Positions 19,801 to 29,649 of a DNA stretch of 47,134 nucleotides are shown piece by piece. The stretch's first letter is position 1. Every line of letters starts with the position of its first letter. A program made the translations under genes and the position numbers. Source of the DNA: Verrucomicrobiota bacterium (GTDB lineage: Bacteria; Verrucomicrobiota; Verrucomicrobiia; Limisphaerales; JACQFS01); the NCBI GenBank assembly GCA_016199935.1, contig JACQFS010000033.1:1-47134 (forward strand), read 5' to 3'. The notes beneath the pieces were generated by a model. The model worked only from the letters and a program-made list of their open reading frames with translations. It did not search any database and was not told where the DNA came from.

Positions 19801-21346
19801 CACCACGCCGGAGGACATCGCGACGAACCTCACGCTCACCGGCTTCGACGTGGAAGGCTCGAACCTGACCTTCGCCGTCATCACCGGCCCGACCAACGGC
19901 ACGCTCACCGGCGTCGCGCCGAACCTGCTCTATCGCCCGAACACCAACTTCTTCGGCACCGACTCGTTCACCTTCCGCGCCAACGACGGCCAGGCGGACT
20001 CGGCGGCCGCGACCGTGAGCCTCACCATCACGCCGGTGAATGACGCGCCGGTCGCGTTCACCAACCTCGTCGTCGCGACGGAAAATCAGCCGCGGCCGAT
20101 CACGCTTACGGGCGCAGACCTTGAAGGCTCGAACCTCGTCTTCAGCATCGTCTCCACGCCGACCAACGGCACGCTCTCCGGCACGCCGCCGAACGTCACC
20201 TATCTCGGCGCGACGAACTTCAACGGCCAGGACTCCTTCACCTTCAAGGTCAACGACGGCCAGCTTGATTCACTCCCGGCGCGCGTCGTCGTCTCCGTCA
20301 GCCACTCGAATTATCCGCCCGTGGCCAACGCGCAGTCGGTGACGAACGCCGAGGACACGGCCAAGGCGATCACGCTCACCGGCTCCGATCTCGAAGGCTC
20401 GAACCTCACGTTCAGCGTCGTCGGCAGCCCGGCGCACGGGTCGTTGAGCGGCAGCGCGCCGAACCTGACGTATCTGCCGGCGACGAATTATTTCGGCAGC
20501 GACTCGTTCACCTTCAAGGCCAACGACGGCCAGCTCGACTCCGCGCCGGCGACGGTCAGCATCACCGTCACCCCGGTGAACGACGCGCCCACGGCCTCGC
20601 TCACCGGCCTGACGAATGGGACGCCGTTCTTCGTCCCGACGAACATCACGCTCACCGCGAGCGCGTCCGATGTGGACGGCACGGTGAGCAAGGTCGAGTT
20701 CTACGCCGGGGCCGTGAAGATCGGCGAGAAGACCAACGCGCCTTACACCATCACGTGGACGAATCCGGCCTCCGCTGATTACGCGCTGACCGCCGTGGCG
20801 ACGGACAACTCGGGCGCGCTCGGCACCTCCGCGGTCGTCAACGTTTCCGTGATCTGGTTCCGCGGCATCAACCTCAACGGCACGAACGTCACCGTCGAGG
20901 GCCGGTCGTGGATGGGTTACGCGCAGGCGCAGAGCAACGGCCTCACCGTGGCCAACAGCGGCAACGGCAGCACCTCGATCACGCCCGTGCCCGCGACGGA
21001 CTTCGACACGCGCTCGATGCTTCAAAAATATCTCTACCGCCTTTCGCCCGCCACGAACCAGGGCATCAACTTCACGCAGACGATTCCGAACGGCAGCTAC
21101 AAGGTGTATCTCTGGATGATGGAGGATTTCCAAAACAACTTCCGCAGCATGGACGTGAAACTCGAAGGCACTCCCGTCGCGACCAACATCGGCCTCCAGT
21201 CGGTCGGCGGCTGGACCCGCTATGGCCCCTACTCCACCACCGTCAGCGACGGCGTGCTGAACCTCGATGTCCTCAAGAACAAGAACGACATCTCCGTCAG
21301 CGGCGTGGTCATCGTCTCACCCAACGGCAATTCCGGCGCGCCGTGA
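13874..21346 (+). CDS. Giant secreted multidomain surface protein (beta-propeller/NHL-like, CBM9-like, two Ig-like, five cadherin-like repeats, malectin-like C-terminus), interrupted by an in-frame TAG at 15749-15751
   Basis: ORFs 13874..15751 and 15899..21346 share a frame and the 147 nt between them is open (EQVAQYNFAVYTNAAISGLAVHNGNLIASLPALNQLLFV). Signal peptide near VPVVAFFTALLLLAGGLQA; N-terminal start uncertain. Confidence 0.75.
19226..20575 (+). repeat. Five 270-bp tandem units encoding 90-aa cadherin-like repeats
   Basis: VNDAP...-type junctions begin at 19226, 19496, 19766, 20036, 20306 and 20576: exact 270-bp spacing; consensus EDTAKAITLTGSDVEGSNLTFSVVxxPAHGSLSGxxPNLTYLPATNYFGxDSFTFKVNDGQLDS. 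Confidence 0.95.
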
Positions 21347-21377
21347 ACGGAGCGCGGAGCTCCAGCTCCGCGCGTTC
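21345..21377. repeat. Inverted repeat overlapping the stop codon of the giant surface protein (repeat/possible terminator)
   Basis: gaacggagcgcggagctccagctccgcgcgttc; contains ggagcgcggagctcc (21349-21363), the exact reverse complement of 22116-22130. Confidence 0.85.
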
Positions 21378-21459
21378 ATCATCACCACGCAAAGCCGAGG
21401 CTTACTCGCCGGCAATTTTCCCAAGACAAAAATTGCCCCCGCCCGCGTCCTCCGTTTGA

Positions 21460-21972
21460 ATGCCGGCCATGCCCGACCTGGAGCGACTCTACGATGAGCA
21501 CGCGCCGGCCCTGTTCGGCTTCGTGCTGAACCTCACCCGCGACGACGCCGACGCGCGCGACATTCTCCAGGAATGCTTTCAGAAAATTGCCGCCCACCCC
21601 CGCCGGCTCGACGGCGTCCGCGACGAGCGTGCGTTTCTCCTGCGTCTCGCGCACAACGCGACCATTGATCTCATCCGCCGGCGCGATTCGCGCGAGCGCA
21701 GGCACGAGGCCGCCGGCGCGGAACTCGCCGGACTCTTCGCTCCCACCGCCGACCCGGACGAAGCCGCGTTCCGCTCCGCCGTGGAGGATGCGCTCGCGGA
21801 GCTCCCGCCCGAACAGCGCGCCGTCGTCCACCTCAAGCTCTGGGAGGGACTCACCTTCGACGCCATTGCGGAACTGCTCGACATTCCGCCCAGCACCGCC
21901 GCCAGCCGCCATCGCTACGGCTTAGACAAAATGCGCGACCGCCTGCGTCCCCTTTACGACGAGTTGAAATGA
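21460..21972 (+). CDS. ECF-type RNA polymerase sigma-70 factor
   Basis: LERLYDEHAPALFGFVLNLTRDDADARDILQECFQKIA (region 2) and ALAELPPEQRAVVHLKLWEGLTFDAIAELLDIPPSTAASRHRYGLDKMRDRL (region 4). Confidence 0.9.
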   Translation: MPAMPDLERLYDEHAPALFGFVLNLTRDDADARDILQECFQKIAAHPRRLDGVRDERAFLLRLAHNATIDLIRRRDSRERRHEAAGAELAGLFAPTADPDEAAFRSAVEDALAELPPEQRAVVHLKLWEGLTFDAIAELLDIPPSTAASRHRYGLDKMRDRLRPLYDELK

Positions 21973-22406
21973 ACACCGACGACCTCGAACAAAAACTCCG
22001 CCGCCAGCCGCTGCGCGAACTCCCGAGCGAATGGCGCGCGCAAATCCTCGCCGCCTGCGGAGCGCAGAGCTCCAGGTCGGCGGGAACAATCCCCGCAACC
22101 CCACCGGGCGGAGCTGGAGCTCCGCGCTCCGAACCGCCGTGGTGGCTCGCGTGGTTCAATCCCTCCCGCGCCGGCTGGGCCGCGCTCGGCGCCGTGTGGC
22201 TTGTCATCGCCGCGCTGAACTTCGCCGGCCCTCGCGACGATGCCTCCGTTTCCGCCCCGGGCGCGGTCGCCGCCTCGCCGCACGACTGGCTGGAGCGCCG
22301 CCGCATCATGGCCGAACTCATCGGCCCCGCCGAACCGCCGGAGCCGCCCGCCGTTACCCGCCCGCGCAGCGAGCGGCGCGCGAACATCATTCTGCTTTGC
22401 GTCTGA
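21969..22406 (+). CDS. Putative anti-sigma/membrane regulatory protein
   Basis: Start overlaps the sigma gene stop by 4 nt; 145 aa with one TM segment (GWAALGAVWLVIAALNFA); contains a repeat-derived insert at 22058-22131. Confidence 0.6.
   Translation: MNTDDLEQKLRRQPLRELPSEWRAQILAACGAQSSRSAGTIPATPPGGAGAPRSEPPWWLAWFNPSRAGWAALGAVWLVIAALNFAGPRDDASVSAPGAVAASPHDWLERRRIMAELIGPAEPPEPPAVTRPRSERRANIILLCV
22058..22131. repeat. Inverted-repeat doublet hairpin element inside the anti-sigma-like CDS
   Basis: Arms 22058-22075 and 22114-22131 (17/18); each arm folds as ggagc-N5-gctcc. Confidence 0.9.
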
Positions 22407-22409
22407 CTC

Positions 22410-23933
22410 ATGAACGAAATCCCCACTCCTCCCCGCCCGCGCCGCTGGCTTCGGTGGCTCAAGCGCCTCGGCTGGTGCGCGCTCTGGCTCGTCACGCTCG
22501 TTGCGCTGTTCGTCGTCGTCGAAAACTGGCGCGGGCGCCGCGCGTGGGAAAAATATGTCGCCGAGGCCAAGGCCGCCGGCGAGCATCTCGAACCCTCCGC
22601 CATCCTTCCGCCGCCCGTGCCGGATGCGGAAAACTTTGCGGCCATCCCGCTGTTTCACCCGCTGTTTGATTTCACCAATGACGTCGTGATGGGTGCCAAA
22701 GGCTGGCGCGATCCCGCGGCGAGGGATCGGGTGCAGAATCTCAAGCCTTTGCACACAAACCCGGCGGCGCATGCCGCCTCTTGGCGTCACGGCAAATTCA
22801 CCGACCTCGCCGCGTTGCAGGCGCGTTATCGGGGCGACACGAATTTTCCCGCGCGTGCGCAGCCGGGCCGGCCCGCGGAGGATGTGCTCGTCGCGCTTGG
22901 CAGATTCGACGCGGAGTTGAACGAACTGCGCGCCGCCGCCGGCCGGCCGCACAGCCGCTTTCCCATCAACTACGAGGACAACTTCTCCGCGTTGCTGCCG
23001 CACCTTCAGGCGCTGCGCAACTTCGCCGGCATCGCGCAGCATCGCGCGCTCGCCGAGTTGTCGCTCGGACAGATCGTCGCCGCGCATGACGACGTTCGCC
23101 TGGCGCTGCGGCTGGCGGAATCCGTCGAAACCGAGCCGCTGCTCATCTCGCTGCTGATGTGGCTGTCGGTGCTGGAAACGGCCATGCCGCCGTTGTGGGA
23201 GGGACTCGCGCGCCACGAATGGAACGATGCGCAACTCGCCGCCTTCGAGGCCCGCCTCGCGCGCGTCAACCTCGCCGCGTCGCTTCAGTCCGGTCTGCGC
23301 GGCGAACGACTGCTCATGTTCGGCGCGCTCGATCATTTCAAAAAGCAACCAGGTTTATTCGACACCACAAGCCTGGAAGACGGCAGCGCGGTGCTGGGGT
23401 GGATGCCGACCGGATGGTTTGATCAGAACAAGGTGGTCATGGGGCGGATGTATGCCCAACTGGTTGAAACGGCGGAGCCGGACGCCCGGCGTTTCAAACC
23501 AGAACGCGCGCTGGCGGTCGAACAGCAACTGATGGCGCTCAAGCCTCGCTGGTGGCTGCACCCCCACACCATCTTGACCACGCTGCTCATGCCCGCGCTC
23601 ACCAAGGCGACGGAACGCACCGCTGCGACACAGGCCACCGTGGACCTCGCGCGCGTCGCCATCGCTCTGGAGCGCCACCGGCTCAAGCACGGCGCGCTGC
23701 CCACCTCGCTCGATGCGCTCGACGCATCCGTGAAACCCGCCGGCGGTCTGCCGCGCGATGTCATCACGGGTGAGGCGCTGCATTACGCGCCGAGTGCGGA
23801 TGGAAAGTTCAAACTCTACTCGACCGGCTGGAACGGCATGGATGATGGCGGCACGACCGTCTGGACCGACGCGAAACAGACGCGCGTGGATTTCACCAAG
23901 GGCGACTGGGTCTGGCCGATGCCGGAGAAGTGA
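22410..23933 (+). CDS. Membrane-anchored hypothetical protein of the sigma operon
   Basis: 507 aa; N-terminal TM WCALWLVTLVALFVVV; C-terminal LKHGALPTSLDALDAS...YAPSADGKFKLYSTGWNGMDDGG resembles periplasmic/pseudopilin-like tails. Confidence 0.65.
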   Translation: MNEIPTPPRPRRWLRWLKRLGWCALWLVTLVALFVVVENWRGRRAWEKYVAEAKAAGEHLEPSAILPPPVPDAENFAAIPLFHPLFDFTNDVVMGAKGWRDPAARDRVQNLKPLHTNPAAHAASWRHGKFTDLAALQARYRGDTNFPARAQPGRPAEDVLVALGRFDAELNELRAAAGRPHSRFPINYEDNFSALLPHLQALRNFAGIAQHRALAELSLGQIVAAHDDVRLALRLAESVETEPLLISLLMWLSVLETAMPPLWEGLARHEWNDAQLAAFEARLARVNLAASLQSGLRGERLLMFGALDHFKKQPGLFDTTSLEDGSAVLGWMPTGWFDQNKVVMGRMYAQLVETAEPDARRFKPERALAVEQQLMALKPRWWLHPHTILTTLLMPALTKATERTAATQATVDLARVAIALERHRLKHGALPTSLDALDASVKPAGGLPRDVITGEALHYAPSADGKFKLYSTGWNGMDDGGTTVWTDAKQTRVDFTKGDWVWPMPEK

Positions 23934-23934
23934 A

Positions 23935-24014
23935 CGGAGCGCCGAGCACCGCCTCGGCCCGGCGGAGTTTGCAGCTTTAGACACGGCCGGGCCGAGACGG
24001 TGCTCGGCGCTCCG
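23935..24014. repeat. Inverted-repeat doublet hairpin element
   Basis: Arms 23935-23963 and 23986-24014 (28/29); each arm has ccgag...ctcgg hairpin, the single mismatch lies in its loop. Confidence 0.9.
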
Positions 24015-24062
24015 CGAAAACTCTCCTCGACCTCCCTCCCCGCCGCCGCTACACACGGCGCG

Positions 24063-25295
24063 ATGAAAATCACCGCCGTCGAAGGCCTGCTCCTCTCCTG
24101 CCCGCTGCCGCAACCGCTCCGCCTGCCGTTCTGGAATGGCGAGCGCACCATCCTCAAGCGCGACGCCATGCTCATCCGCGTGAAGACCGACAAGGGTCTC
24201 ACCGGTTACGCGCCCGGCCCGGCGCACGAACGCGCGGCGGTGGAAATTCGCGAACACATCCAGCCGTTCCTGCTCGGCAGGGATCCGCGGCAGTTCAAAA
24301 CTTTTAATTTCACCGGCTCGCTCGAACTCACGAAAGTTTACCGCGCCGTTGAGATCGCGCTCATGGACATCGCGGGCAAGGACGCGGGCGTGCCGATCTC
24401 CGAACTCATCGGCGGGCGCAAGCGCGACCGCATCAAGCTCTACGGCAGCGCGGGAATGTATATGGCGCCGGAGAAATACGCCGAGGAAGCCGCCGCCGTG
24501 AAGGGCCTGGGCTTTCCCGCCTACAAGATGCGCCCCGCGCTCGGCCCCGACGAGGACACGCGCACGGTGAAGCTGATGCGCGAGGCGACCGGTCCCGACT
24601 TCGGCCTGATGATTGACGCGCACAGTTGGTGGCGCATGGGCGACAAGAATTACTCGCTCGAAACCGTCACGCGCCTCACGCACGCCTTCGCGCCCTTCAA
24701 GCCGACGTGGCTCGAAGAACCGCTCCCGCCCGACGACCACGACGCGTATCGCAAATTGAAAGCGACGAGTCCCATTCCCATCGCCACCGGCGAGCACGAA
24801 CAGACCGAGGACGGCTTCCGCGATTTGATCGCCACGCGTTGCGCCGACTACATTCAGGCCGACGTGTGCTGCCAGGGCGGCTTCGAGATGGGCCGGCGGA
24901 TTTTCGACGCGTGCGCGAAGGCGAAGCTGCGATTCGCGTTTCACAGTTGGGGCACCACGCTCGAAGTCCTCGCCGCGGCGCACAGTGGCATCTGCTGGGA
25001 GGAAAACGTGGTCGAGTGGCTGGAGTATCCGTGCCACGCGAACAATGGCCGGCCCGGCATGTATCCCTTCCCCGCCGCCGATGAAATTCTCGCCGAGCCG
25101 CTCGACATCCAGCGCGGCTACTTGAACGTGCCGAAGAAGCCCGGCCTCGGCGTGGAGATCAACGAACGTGTGCTGGAGAAATATCCGTTCCTGCCCGGCC
25201 CGTGGTCGTTCTTCAAAATCAATTCGCCGCCCGAGACCGTGGCCGTGACCGGCGACCACTCGGTGAAGTGGGTCGAGGGCGCGGCGAAGCATTGA
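24063..25295 (+). CDS. Mandelate racemase/muconate lactonizing enzyme family (enolase superfamily)
   Basis: MKITAVEGLLL..., AVEIALMDIAGKDAGVPISELIGGR, YKMRPALGPDEDTRTVKLMREATGPDFGLMIDAHSWW, TWLEEPLPPDDHDAYRKL, FHSWGTTLEVLAAAHSG. Confidence 0.9.
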   Translation: MKITAVEGLLLSCPLPQPLRLPFWNGERTILKRDAMLIRVKTDKGLTGYAPGPAHERAAVEIREHIQPFLLGRDPRQFKTFNFTGSLELTKVYRAVEIALMDIAGKDAGVPISELIGGRKRDRIKLYGSAGMYMAPEKYAEEAAAVKGLGFPAYKMRPALGPDEDTRTVKLMREATGPDFGLMIDAHSWWRMGDKNYSLETVTRLTHAFAPFKPTWLEEPLPPDDHDAYRKLKATSPIPIATGEHEQTEDGFRDLIATRCADYIQADVCCQGGFEMGRRIFDACAKAKLRFAFHSWGTTLEVLAAAHSGICWEENVVEWLEYPCHANNGRPGMYPFPAADEILAEPLDIQRGYLNVPKKPGLGVEINERVLEKYPFLPGPWSFFKINSPPETVAVTGDHSVKWVEGAAKH

Positions 25296-25351
25296 GTTGT
25301 TTGGTGTCCACCCTTCAGGGTGCCACCGCGCGCGGACACGCTGAAGCGTGG
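25292..25351. repeat. Inverted-repeat doublet hairpin element, coordinates approximate
   Basis: tttggtgtccacccttcagggtg...cacgctgaagcgtggacaccgaa; each arm is a 5-bp hairpin with ttca/tgaa loop. Confidence 0.85.
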
Positions 25352-25441
25352 ACACCGAACGAAGCGGACCGGCGTGGCGGAGCACAGAAGAATGCCCAAG
25401 GTCAAAAGTCCAATGACCGGGGAAGGTCCAAGCTCCAAGTC

Positions 25442-25915
25442 TCAACGAGCGCCCGGCCGCTTAACGCTTGGAGTGCCCTTGGCCGGCTCGGCCGTCCACT
25501 GCTTCACCGCGACGTCCCAATAAGTCGGGTTGATGGACAGTTCCTTGATCTCAACCCGCCGCACCTGATCGCGGTCGTCATACTGGATCATCGCCACTTC
25601 GAGCGCGGCCCCATTCGCCTCCGTGCCCATCGGCAGGATCAGGAACAGCATGAGTTTACTGCGGGTAATCTCGTTGAGCTTGTAGCAGGCGACCCGGACC
25701 TCGGGAAAATATTTGTCCGGCTCGCCCGCCCGGCTGACGATTTCGCTTCGACTCGGGTGCGCGTCTTTCCGGAATGAAAAGTCGGCAGGCTTGAGCTTGG
25801 AGATGGATTTGCGCGAGGACGGCAGCGGCACCGAGAGGCAACCCGGCCAGACAATCAGGCCCGCGGCGCAAAAAGCGCCGAGCGCCAGCATCGCCATCTT
25901 CGTCGTCCATCGCAT
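25442..25915 (-). CDS. Hypothetical small (lipo)protein
   Basis: 157 aa; MRWTTKMAMLALGAFCAAGLIVWPGCLSVPLPSS N-terminal signal with possible lipobox Cys. Confidence 0.6.
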   Translation of the reverse strand: MRWTTKMAMLALGAFCAAGLIVWPGCLSVPLPSSRKSISKLKPADFSFRKDAHPSRSEIVSRAGEPDKYFPEVRVACYKLNEITRSKLMLFLILPMGTEANGAALEVAMIQYDDRDQVRRVEIKELSINPTYWDVAVKQWTAEPAKGTPSVKRPGAR

Positions 25916-26052
25916 CGTGCGCCACGCAACGAATCGGGGTCTGATCCGTTGCAGGGCGTGCGCACGCTACCGTGATCCACAAGTCGGGGTCAATCGACAT
26001 GCGCGCGGGGTGCCCGGCGCGCGGACAGCAGAAGCGTGAACTCCAAACCAAG

Positions 26053-26526
26053 CTACAGCTTCACCGCGTAGTGAATCTGCCGGCCGACCTCCGCGAAGCC
26101 ACACGACGGATAAAGGTGCTGGCCCACGGGGTTGTTGACCATCGTCTCGATCACGGCGAACGCCATGCCCTCGCGCCGGAAATAATCCAGCGCGTGTTCG
26201 ATCAATTTGCGTCCGAGCCCGCGCCCGCGAGCGGCGGCATCCACGGCGAGATTCGGGACGCGGCCCTTCTTCGTCTCGTGGTCCACCCGCGTGGAGATCC
26301 AACCGAGAACTTTTCCGTCCTCCTCCGCGACGAACACGCCGGCGGGATTCGCCGCCACGTCCTCGTCCACGTGCCGCGCCTTGCGCCAGCGCCAGTCGCG
26401 CCCGGCCTGCACGCCGAATTTTTCCTCCACGTGCTGGTCAATCGCGATGCCGTCGAAGCCCTCGACGGTGATGCGGCGCAGCGTCTCCAGATCGGCGGGA
26501 CGGAAGCAACGGATGGTCAGGCTCAT
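26053..26526 (-). CDS. GNAT-family N-acetyltransferase
   Basis: IRCFRPADLETLRRITVEGFDGIAID, FVAEEDGKVLGWISTRVD, PNLAVDAAARGRGLGRKLIEHALDYFRREGMAFAVIETMVNNPVGQHLYPSCGF. Confidence 0.9.
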   Translation of the reverse strand: MSLTIRCFRPADLETLRRITVEGFDGIAIDQHVEEKFGVQAGRDWRWRKARHVDEDVAANPAGVFVAEEDGKVLGWISTRVDHETKKGRVPNLAVDAAARGRGLGRKLIEHALDYFRREGMAFAVIETMVNNPVGQHLYPSCGFAEVGRQIHYAVKL

Positions 26527-26595
26527 GGGTGGTGGACGCGCAAGTCAGGCCGGCGGGCCGCGGGCGGATGATCGGTCGGCGCGGAAACCATGTCG

Positions 26596-29500
26596 TCAGT
26601 AGCGCGTGATGGTCTCGTGCAGGTTCAACACCGCGCGGGTCACCGCGGTCCACGCGCCGACTTCTTCCGGCGGCACGGCGGGGCCGAGGTGGACCTGCCC
26701 GAACGACGACAACTCGGCGACGCGCGCGTCCTGGCCGCGCCAGCGCTCGCGTTGATGTTCGTAGAGAAGGAGGAGCGCGTTGCGTTCCTCCGCGTCCGGT
26801 TTGCGCGCGAGCACCTGGGTGTAAATCCAGTCCACTTTCGCCGCCGGCGTCGGACCGCCGTGATCGGTCGCGTAGGCCGCGAGGGCAAACGCCGCCTCGA
26901 CGTGCGAGGGGCTGTTGAGCAGGGCCAGCGCCTGCAGCGGCGTGTTGGAGACCGGCCGCTCGGCGACGCATTCCTCGCGCGACGGCGCGTCGAACACCGC
27001 CATCGCCGGGTTCAGGAACGACCGCTGCCAGAACGCGTAGAGGCCGCGGCGGTATTGGAGCACGCCTTCGCTCGGGATGTAGCTGCGTTTCGGAAAATCG
27101 AGGTGGTCGAGATGTCCGGCCGGCTGGTAAAGATTCATCGGTGGCCCGTTGAGGTTCGTCATCAGGAGGCCGGCGGCTCGCAGTGAGTTGTCGCGGATCA
27201 TTTCGGCACTCAATCGCCAGCGGCCCTGACGGGCGAAGAGGTGATTCCTGGGATCACGCGCCTCGAGGTCCGGCCGGCCGGCCGAGGCCTGCCGGTAAGT
27301 CTGCGAAAGCACCATCGCCGCCACGAGTTGCTTCACGTTCCAACCGCTGTCCATGAACCCCACCGCCAGCCGGTCGAGCAACTCCGGGTGCGACGGCGAA
27401 TCGCCCGTGATTCCGAAATCGTCCAGCGTGGTGACGAGGCCGGTGCCGAAGAAAAGTTTCCACAGGCGGTTGACGAACGCGCGCGCCGTGAGCGGGTTGT
27501 CGCGGGCGACGAGCCAGCGCGCCAGGTCCGTCCGGTTGGTGCACAGGCCCGGCGGCCCGAACACCGCGGGCACGCCGGCGGTGACCACCGGCCCGGTGCG
27601 ATCCATCCAGTTGCCCCGCGGCAGGACGCGCGTCACCCGCGGCGGCCCCGTGACCGACACGAGGCAGGCGGGAACATCGGCGAGAATGCCGTCGCGCCGC
27701 GCCTCCAGCGCATCGAGCGTCTGGCGGACCGCGGCGATCTGCGGATGCGCCAGGAGCAGGTGGTTGCTGATCAGTTCCCGGTCGGCAGCCGTCCAGCTTT
27801 CCCGCGGGCGGTCGAGGGCGGCTCCCAAAATCGGGGACACGCCGCTCTCCTCGGTGAACCACGCCCGGTCAGGGGCCATCGAAAAGCGGAAATGGCGGAT
27901 GTTTCCGTGAGGCACACCGGAATAGTTGGCCAGCCGCGCCCGCCAGCGCGTCGCCGGTCCGGCGGTCACACTTTGATCCAAATGAAATGCCGCGCGCACC
28001 AACGGCGCGCGCAGGTCGGCCCCGACGGCCCAGGAGGTCTTGGGATCGGAATCAATGGCGTGGGAGCCGGAATGACGGTTCAGGTTCAACTCGGTCGCCG
28101 CGAAATTAAACCACAGGGCGCGCGGAGCCTCCCCCGGCTCGATCACCTCCAGGCGGAGGTCGGACAGATAATACTCGAAGGGGATTCCCGCGCGTTCGAG
28201 TTCGCGCGCGACCTCGGGATCACGGAACACCTCCAGGCGCAGCCATTGGACCTCGCCCGGTGGCATGGAAAACTCGACCGTCACCTCGTCCTCCTGCTCG
28301 GGTCCGCGCAGCACGACCGAGCGATCGTCGCGCAGTTCGAACTGCCGGCCGACCTTGGAACTGAGCGTCGAGCAAACGGCCGTGCGCCAGGCGAGCTGGC
28401 CGCCTTGGCGATCCGCCTTGAGCGCCTCGAACCACGGGTCGCGCCCGGCGAGCGCCTCCTGTTCGAGAAACTCGCGCTGGGCCCGAACGGGCGCGAGTTC
28501 CTGGTCCACGGCATTGAGTTCCGCCTGCTTCGCCGGGGTGGGGAAAAGTTGCGGCTTGCGGACGCCCACGCCCGGTTCCTGAAGGTCGCTGAAGCAGGCG
28601 GCAAACCGGTAGAAGTCGCTTTGTTTGAGTGGGTCGCTCTTGTGGTCGTGGCACTCGGCGCATCCGAGCGTGAGCCCGAGCCACACCGAGGCCGTGGTGC
28701 GCACGCGGTCCGCGGCGTAGCGCAGGAGATACTCCTCGTCGTTGGCGCCGGACTCCTCGGTCGTCTTCACGAGCCGGTTGTAGGCGGAGGCGACGCGTTG
28801 TTCATCGCCCGCGCCGGGGAGCAGGTCGCCGGCAATTTGCTCGCGGGTGAATCGATCGAACGGCTTGTTGTCATTGAATGCCGCCACGACGTAGTCGCGA
28901 TAGAGCCAGACCTGCCGCTGATTGTCCGCATGGTAGCCGTCCGTGTCCGCGTAACGCACCAGGTCCAGCCAGAACGCGGCCATCCGTTCGCCGAACTGCG
29001 GCGAGGTCGCCCCTTCAATGAGTCGCACCACTTCGCGCTCATACGCGGTGGGATCAATGCTGTGGACGAAGTCCTCGACCGCTTGCGGTCGCGGCGGCAA
29101 GCCCGTCAGATCAAAACTCAGCCGGCGCAGCAGCGTCCGCCGATCCGCTTCGGGCGAGGGTGCGACGCCTTCCGCTTCGAGTTTCGCGAGGATGAATGAA
29201 TCGACGAAGTTCTTCGGCCACGACGCATCCCGCACCGCCGGCTCCGGCGCGCGCTGCGGCGGGATGAACGCCCAATGCGCCTCCCACTTCGCCCCCTGCT
29301 CGACCCAGCGCTTCAGCATCTCCCGCTCGCGCGGCGTCAGTGGCTTCCCGCCGTCCACCGGCGGCATCACCTTCTCCGCGTCCGCGGAAAAAATCCGGCG
29401 CACCAACTCGCTCTCGCCCGCCTGGCCCGGAACCACCGCGCGCCGACCGCCCAGATCGCGCTCCGCCGCGGCCGCCGAGTCGAGCCGCAACTTCGTCTCC

Positions 29501-29649
29501 CTCGTCTTCGCGCCCGCGCCGTGGCACCCGAAACATTTCTCCACCAGGATCGGCCGCACGTCGCGGTTAAAGCGCACCGGTTCGTCCGCGAGCGCAGCGT
29601 GCGCCGCGGCGGTCAGAGCGAGACAGGCGATGGGAACGCACCAGTTCAT
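26596..29649 (-). CDS. PSCyt1/DUF1549/DUF1553 protein (planctomycete-type cytochrome c domain), copy B
   Basis: 1017 aa; RFNRDVRPILVEKCFGCHGAGAKTRETKLRLDS (CxxCH), LTGLPPRPQAVEDF, GLTLGCAECHDHKSDPLKQSDFYRF, QTYRQASAGRPDLEARDPRNHLFARQGRWRLSAEMIRD. Confidence 0.9.
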   Translation of the reverse strand: MNWCVPIACLALTAAAHAALADEPVRFNRDVRPILVEKCFGCHGAGAKTRETKLRLDSAAAAERDLGGRRAVVPGQAGESELVRRIFSADAEKVMPPVDGGKPLTPREREMLKRWVEQGAKWEAHWAFIPPQRAPEPAVRDASWPKNFVDSFILAKLEAEGVAPSPEADRRTLLRRLSFDLTGLPPRPQAVEDFVHSIDPTAYEREVVRLIEGATSPQFGERMAAFWLDLVRYADTDGYHADNQRQVWLYRDYVVAAFNDNKPFDRFTREQIAGDLLPGAGDEQRVASAYNRLVKTTEESGANDEEYLLRYAADRVRTTASVWLGLTLGCAECHDHKSDPLKQSDFYRFAACFSDLQEPGVGVRKPQLFPTPAKQAELNAVDQELAPVRAQREFLEQEALAGRDPWFEALKADRQGGQLAWRTAVCSTLSSKVGRQFELRDDRSVVLRGPEQEDEVTVEFSMPPGEVQWLRLEVFRDPEVARELERAGIPFEYYLSDLRLEVIEPGEAPRALWFNFAATELNLNRHSGSHAIDSDPKTSWAVGADLRAPLVRAAFHLDQSVTAGPATRWRARLANYSGVPHGNIRHFRFSMAPDRAWFTEESGVSPILGAALDRPRESWTAADRELISNHLLLAHPQIAAVRQTLDALEARRDGILADVPACLVSVTGPPRVTRVLPRGNWMDRTGPVVTAGVPAVFGPPGLCTNRTDLARWLVARDNPLTARAFVNRLWKLFFGTGLVTTLDDFGITGDSPSHPELLDRLAVGFMDSGWNVKQLVAAMVLSQTYRQASAGRPDLEARDPRNHLFARQGRWRLSAEMIRDNSLRAAGLLMTNLNGPPMNLYQPAGHLDHLDFPKRSYIPSEGVLQYRRGLYAFWQRSFLNPAMAVFDAPSREECVAERPVSNTPLQALALLNSPSHVEAAFALAAYATDHGGPTPAAKVDWIYTQVLARKPDAEERNALLLLYEHQRERWRGQDARVAELSSFGQVHLGPAVPPEEVGAWTAVTRAVLNLHETITRY

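Noticed and set aside
19226-20575. Possible CRISPR-like periodic array
   Set aside because: 270-bp units are coding, in frame and encode 90-aa cadherin-like domains; no short repeat/spacer pattern.
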